Below, one piece after another: positions 12,323 through 15,561 of a stretch of 15,561 bases of DNA. Within the stretch, counting starts at the first letter, position 1. Every line of letters begins with the position of its first letter. Source of the DNA: JBCCFW01 sp039029535 (GTDB lineage Bacteria > Acidobacteriota > JBCCFW01); contig JBCCFW010000175.1 in the NCBI GenBank assembly GCA_039029535.1, positions 1-15,561 on the forward strand, given 5' to 3'. The notes beneath the pieces are model-generated. The model ran no database searches, was not told the DNA's origin, and saw only the letters and a program-made list of their open reading frames with translations. Made by a program: the position numbers and the translations under genes.

Positions 12323-12334
12323 CGAGGGCACGTG

Positions 12335-13120
12335 CTACTTCAGGCCGTCGCGAGGCGGGAGCATCACGAAGAGCGGCACGTGCGCGTTGAGACCGAAGTC
12401 GCCGGGGAGACCACCGTAGGTCTTGCCATCGCTGTGGTAGTTGATGGCGAGCATGGCGGTGGTCCAGGTGTCGGACATCTGGAGACCCGGGCGGAAGGAG
12501 TGGTCGAAGCGGGCGTTGCCCTGGGCGTCGGCGACGAAGACCGACTCCGAGCCGTCGCGGGCACCGAGCGGGAGGTCGAGGGTGCCGGAGAAGGGAGTGG
12601 TCGGCGGCAGGGCCATGAAGGCGTGCCACATGGTGTAGACGCCGTTGGGGACCAGGCCCGTGAACTCGAGCGCGAGCGTGCCCTCGCCGTCGCGATGGGT
12701 GTAAGTACCCGTGCCGCGGTGAGCGAGCCACTCACCGAGGGTCATCCCCAGCGGCTCACCCTTGGGATGCGGTCCGACCGCTTTCGGGTCGAAGGGGTCG
12801 TGCGGGACCATGACGGCCGTCTTGTAGAGCGGCGCGCGCATGTCGTTGTCGCCCTGGGTGACGCGGAAGACCTCGCCGGAGCCGGGCACGCGCTCGATGA
12901 AGACGTCCTGCTCGGGGAGGTCCATCTCGAGGTGGGTGATGAAGGCGACCTGGAGCGTGGTGGAGTCGTCGGCGAGGTCCTGAGCCGGCACGGCGCGATC
13001 GGCCCCACGGGCGACTCGGGAGCGGCGACCGGCGTCGGCCGGGTCGACGAGGGCGAGGGTGAAGAGGAGGCCGGCGACGGCGGCGAGGAGGAGGCCCTGG
13101 GCGAGGTTCTTGGTGGTCAT
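12335..13120 (-). CDS. Exported Cys-free protein of unknown family next to di-haem peroxidase (261 aa)
   Basis: ATG 13120 begins a clear signal peptide: Lys4, a hydrophobic core at about 6-25, and cleavage ADA|G after residue 30. The upstream part of the same open frame is a shadow of the regulator gene. The mature protein has no Cys but many His, Met and Trp. Clustered motifs are FITHLEMDLPE (60-70), RAPLYKTAVMVPHDPFDP (95-112), LEFTGLVPNGVYTMWHAFM (151-169), LAINYHSDGKTYGGLPGDFG (224-243) and HVPLFVMLPP (247-256). The pattern suggests a beta-sandwich periplasmic or extracellular protein; the YTMWHAF segment recalls CHRD- or lipid/copper-binding beta proteins, but I cannot assign a family. 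The peroxidase is 87 bp downstream behind a terminator, so a related envelope redox role is only a contextual guess. Confidence 0.8.
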   Translation of the reverse strand: MTTKNLAQGLLLAAVAGLLFTLALVDPADAGRRSRVARGADRAVPAQDLADDSTTLQVAFITHLEMDLPEQDVFIERVPGSGEVFRVTQGDNDMRAPLYKTAVMVPHDPFDPKAVGPHPKGEPLGMTLGEWLAHRGTGTYTHRDGEGTLALEFTGLVPNGVYTMWHAFMALPPTTPFSGTLDLPLGARDGSESVFVADAQGNARFDHSFRPGLQMSDTWTTAMLAINYHSDGKTYGGLPGDFGLNAHVPLFVMLPPRDGLK

Positions 13121-13260
13121 CGTGTCGTCCTGGAGGCCCGGGATGGCCGGGCGGCTCGGTCCGGCGACGTGGGTGTCAGCCGGTCTCACCTGGGAAAACA
13201 CGAGGCGGCGTGGAGGACCGCAACGCGGGGCGAATTTTTTTTCGGCCGTCCTCGAGGGGC
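13121..13260 (-). promoter_or_regulatory. Putative promoter/leader of the exported-protein gene, with A8 tract and 5' hairpin
   Basis: This 140-bp spacer follows the regulator stop (13261). An uninterrupted run of eight T (13235-13242, A8 on the transcribed minus strand) is striking in such GC-rich DNA, and a second AT-rich patch (GGGAAAACA, near 13193-13201) follows. A perfect 6-bp stem (GCCCGG/CCGGGC, 13136-13141 and 13147-13152, 5-nt loop) lies just before the translation start region. An A-tract or UP-like promoter element plus a leader hairpin is plausible. No clear -35/-10 pair can be named. Confidence 0.35.
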
Positions 13261-15102
13261 CTACGGGAGCTTCCAGGACAGGGCGTACTTCATCCCGATC
13301 AGGGGGCGCTCGACGACCAGGGACAGCCGCCTCCGGCGGCGGTCGACCTCCACGGCCAGGCCCTCCGGGTGGACCCGGGTCGTCAGGTCGTCCAGGGCCG
13401 AGTTCGGAAGCTGCACCCGCGCCAAGGTCCGGGCGTGGGGGTCGAGCGGCCAGTAGCCCCGCGGGAACTGGACCTCGATGCGCAGCCGACGAGTCGGCAA
13501 CAGCGGCGCGAAGGTCGTCCCCTCGAAGAAGTTCGCCGAGCGACCGGCGACCTCCCGGGCTCGCTCGGCGTTCATGAGGTAGACGCCCGTGTTGACCAGG
13601 CGTCGGGCATGGCTGACACCGGCATCGACGGCCGCCGCGGGGATCGAGAGCTGGTGGACGGGCGCCCCGCTGGACGACTTCACCCGGCTGATCCGCAGCG
13701 AGCGCTCGAGCAGCTCGCTCTTCCCCGCCTCGACCGAGCGCAGCGCCGTGTCGCTGGGCCTCAGCACCGAGCGCACGGGGCCGAGCCGAACGACGAAGTC
13801 GCCACCATCGGTGCGGAGGCGACGGAGGCCGTGAGTTCGAATGAGGATCTTCGAGCTCCCCTCCCGACCCAGCTTCAACTCCTTGAGCTCGTCCTCCACC
13901 TCGCACCCGAACAGGTCGCGTTGCCGCTCCCAGGCGAGCCGCCGAAGCTCATGGGCTTCGACGTCGGGCAGGTCGAACAGGTCCCAGGCCGAGAGCCCGG
14001 GCAACACGGAGAGATAGGCGTGCAGGGTGGAATGACGCACGTCGCTGCCGGCCTCGACCTTGCGGATGGTCGTGGGCGAGACGTCCATCCGAGCCGCGAG
14101 CGCTCGAAGCGAGAGCCCCTCGGCCTCCCTTGCAGCCCGGAGGCGCAAGCCGATCTCCACGACGTCCGTTTCCGGTCGACCTGCTGCTGGCTCGTCCCTC
14201 GACCCCACGTCGTTCGATGGCTCCCCCCCTCGTGTCCAGCCGAGAGCGAGGCACAGCCCAGCGGGTGGATGTCGCACGCTGGCGCGAAGCGACGCGTCCC
14301 GACGATCGGTCCACGCACCGACGGGCAGCAGGAGACGACCGAGCTCATCGGCCTCGGCGAAGGTCACCAACGCGTCCGGCCAGGCCAGGAGACGCGGGCC
14401 CGCCGGGATCGGAGCCGAAGGAAGACGCGTCGACAGGTCGAAGCGCTCCACTGGGTGATGCACGGAGACGAACGAGCCCAGCGCCTGGCAAGCGGAGGGG
14501 TCGAGCACCTCACCGGCCAGCGTTGGAGCCCGGGGCGGCAGCTCCCGACTCTCCGTCCGGACGTAGGTGAAACCATGACGACCGAGGGCCTTCGCGAAGA
14601 TCCACTCGTGGCGGATGCCGCCGTGCTCGAAGCTGCGTCGTCCTCCGTCGAGATCGCGAGGTCTCGCCTGGACCTGACCGAGCTCACTGCTGGCACCGAC
14701 GAAGACGGTCCGCATGAGATCGGTGCGGGCCTCCTCGTCTCGGAGGTCGAAGCGAGAGCTGCGCACGCCCGCGAGCGTCAGCCGTGTCTTCAGCCGGTCG
14801 TCATCAATGGCGACGTCATGGCTCGCCGAGCGCACGGAGTAGCCCAGCAAGTCACGCAGGATGGTCCAGGCCTGCTTCGAGGGCGATGAGAGACGACCGC
14901 TCCCTGCCGGGAGGAGACGACTCGGCGAGAGACCGAGTGCGTCCAGGTAGCCCTGCAGGGTCGAATGACGCGGGTCGCGTCCGAGCTCGGCTTCTCGAAC
15001 GGTGCCCTGGGCCAGGCCAGCGCGGATCGCGAGCTGACGTTGGCTCAGCCCGGCGTTCTCACGGGTGACACGGAGGATGTCCGACAGCCGCTCTCGCTTC
15101 AT
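13261..15102 (-). CDS. Tandem-duplicated XRE-type HTH regulator with two sensor-like domains (613 aa)
   Basis: ATG 15102 is chosen because HTH 1 starts immediately after it; a GTG at 15156 would add 18 residues. HTH 1 is at about 6-64 (LSDILRVTRENAGLSQRQLA...GTVREAELG) and HTH 2 at about 316-376 (GLSLRALAARMDVSPTTIRKVEAG). Both end in the same RHSTLxxYL motif. Each is followed by a region of about 220-240 residues that also seems duplicated: AWTILRDLLGYSV / AWERQRDLFGCEV near the start, and SVRHPPAGLCLALGW / SLVVERPLIGMKYALSW at the end. The second half has a low-complexity Arg run (588-592). The HTHs are typical Cro/CI-like DNA binders; the sensor-like domain is not one I recognise. The protein is probably a cytoplasmic regulator that may act as a pseudo-dimer. 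It is divergent from the SBBP gene (135-bp shared region), its likeliest local target besides itself. Confidence 0.82.
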   Translation of the reverse strand: MKRERLSDILRVTRENAGLSQRQLAIRAGLAQGTVREAELGRDPRHSTLQGYLDALGLSPSRLLPAGSGRLSSPSKQAWTILRDLLGYSVRSASHDVAIDDDRLKTRLTLAGVRSSRFDLRDEEARTDLMRTVFVGASSELGQVQARPRDLDGGRRSFEHGGIRHEWIFAKALGRHGFTYVRTESRELPPRAPTLAGEVLDPSACQALGSFVSVHHPVERFDLSTRLPSAPIPAGPRLLAWPDALVTFAEADELGRLLLPVGAWTDRRDASLRASVRHPPAGLCLALGWTRGGEPSNDVGSRDEPAAGRPETDVVEIGLRLRAAREAEGLSLRALAARMDVSPTTIRKVEAGSDVRHSTLHAYLSVLPGLSAWDLFDLPDVEAHELRRLAWERQRDLFGCEVEDELKELKLGREGSSKILIRTHGLRRLRTDGGDFVVRLGPVRSVLRPSDTALRSVEAGKSELLERSLRISRVKSSSGAPVHQLSIPAAAVDAGVSHARRLVNTGVYLMNAERAREVAGRSANFFEGTTFAPLLPTRRLRIEVQFPRGYWPLDPHARTLARVQLPNSALDDLTTRVHPEGLAVEVDRRRRRLSLVVERPLIGMKYALSWKLP

Positions 15103-15237
15103 CTCGTCTCTCGCCGAGGGGTGAGCAGGATGGTGCACGGCAGTGGAGTCTCTCACTTGTGACGCTCAGGAGGCGATGCGATGTTGATCATGGTTGCTGA
15201 GCCAGTGACGTTCTCCTCCCAAGAGAGAGGCAAGACC
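15103..15237. promoter_or_regulatory. Divergent intergenic region between the HTH regulator and SBBP gene
   Basis: These 135 bp must hold at least the SBBP promoter and probably the regulator's. Visible structure: inverted hexamers GCTCAG (15164-15169) and CTGAGC (15197-15202), direct repeats GTGACG (15159-15164 and 15205-15210), and the palindrome TGATCA (15185-15190) roughly centred between them. This nested arrangement could be an operator, but the elements are short and chance is not excluded. Confidence 0.35.
15227..15230 (+). promoter_or_regulatory. Ribosome binding site GAGG (within AGAGAGG) for the SBBP protein
   Basis: GAGG ends 7 nt before ATG 15238 and supports that start over the in-frame ATGs at 15181 and 15190. 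Confidence 0.6.
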
Positions 15238-15561
15238 ATGGTCCTTCGTTCGACCTTCCTTCGACGTGAGACAGCCGGTGCGATCGGGCTCGCCCTGATG
15301 GTCGTCATTCCGGCCACGGCCGCCCCGACGCTCGAGTTCTCCTCGTACCTGGGCACCCCCGGGTTCGACTCGGGGCTGGCGTTGGTCGCGACCCCCGACG
15401 GAGGGTTCTACGTCGCGGGCTCGACTCAGGGAGCAGGCCTCCCTGCCACCCCCGACGCCTATCAGCCCGAGTTTCACGTCGGAACCGACCCCGCTGCCTT
15501 CGACGGCTTCGTCGCTCGGATCGGTGCGGACAATCAGGTGCTCGCGCTCACCTACTTCGGC
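15238..15561 (+). CDS. Exported SBBP-repeat beta-propeller protein, N-terminal part (108 codons in window)
   Basis: The frame runs without a stop to the window end. With ATG 15238 the protein starts with a signal peptide: RR at residues 9-10, hydrophobic core at about 14-25, and cleavage near ATA|AP. Immediately after come SBBP signatures: LEFSSYLGTPGFDSGLAL, then ATPDGGFYVAGST, LPATPDAYQPEF and AFDGFVARIGADNQVLALTYFG, where the next blade begins. These match the family pattern of Tyr-Leu-Gly, D-x-x-G-x-x-Y-V-x-G-x-T, F/L-P-x-T-x-x-A-Y and D-x-F-V-x-R/K. Such proteins are secreted beta-propellers, often hundreds of residues long with several blades, found in Acidobacteriota, Bacteroidota, Myxococcota and Planctomycetota; their functions are mostly unknown. 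The divergent HTH regulator upstream may control it. Confidence 0.85.
   Translation, partial: MVLRSTFLRRETAGAIGLALMVVIPATAAPTLEFSSYLGTPGFDSGLALVATPDGGFYVAGSTQGAGLPATPDAYQPEFHVGTDPAAFDGFVARIGADNQVLALTYFG

Noticed and set aside
13235..13242. T8 run as a plus-strand intrinsic terminator.
   Set aside because: No stable stem directly precedes it on the plus strand and no plus-strand gene ends there; on the minus strand it is an A-tract, which does not terminate.
11822..13456. Plus-strand open frame of 544 codons across the peroxidase and exported-protein genes.
   Set aside because: It crosses two real minus-strand genes and their terminator, and its translation is Glu/Val/Gly-rich with no recognisable domain.
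13210..14889. Plus-strand open frame of 559 codons antisense to the HTH regulator.
   Set aside because: It has no motifs or SD. The minus strand holds two clear HTH domains.
15181..15237. In-frame ATGs at 15181 and 15190 as start of the SBBP protein.
   Set aside because: They would bury the signal peptide behind 16-19 extra residues; ATG 15238 has a GAGG at proper spacing and starts the signal peptide.

Overview
The window is a GC-rich bacterial chromosome segment (about 70% G+C by eye, with strong G/C preference at third codon positions). Its gene content is typical of large-genome soil or aquatic bacteria. It has a TIGR02999-like ECF sigma factor followed by a Ser/Thr kinase with a short helical N-terminal leader, a di-haem peroxidase, a giant TSP3-repeat protein and an SBBP beta-propeller protein. 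This set suggests Acidobacteriota, Planctomycetota, Gemmatimonadota or a related lineage. No rRNA or other taxonomic marker is present, so placement is tentative.

Layout, left to right. (1) Positions 1-4488, plus strand: the 3' part of a giant Asp-rich protein. It has about 50 calcium-loop (TSP3/EF-hand-like) motifs arranged in a nested higher-order repeat of about 1.41 kb, capped by a C-terminal domain of about 100 residues that resembles FN3. (2) 4611-5180, plus: a small exported protein of unknown function. (3) 5203-5496, plus: a GIY-YIG protein of the YhbQ/UPF0213 type. (4) 9995-5507, minus: an ECF sigma factor followed by a 1273-residue Ser/Thr kinase fused to a STAND-type ATPase and TPRs; this pair converges on the GIY-YIG gene with a 10-nt gap. 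(5) 13120-10204, minus: an exported Cys-free protein of unknown family, a strong stem-loop terminator, a di-haem cytochrome c peroxidase/MauG-family protein and a DoxX-like membrane protein. (6) 15102-13261, minus: a 613-residue protein built from two copies of [XRE-type HTH + sensor-like domain of about 240 residues]. (7) 15238-15561, plus: the divergently transcribed start of an exported SBBP-repeat beta-propeller protein, running off the window.

How the parts may work together. The minus-strand run from 13120 to 5507 is closely packed and couples periplasmic redox functions (peroxidase, DoxX-like protein) to a regulatory pair (sigma factor and kinase). A link in envelope or redox-stress signalling is an inference from order and spacing only. 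The least conventional items are the duplicated HTH-sensor regulator with its divergent SBBP neighbour, and the three-level repeat hierarchy of the giant TSP3 protein. No CRISPR array, transposase, phage gene, tRNA or rRNA is visible.
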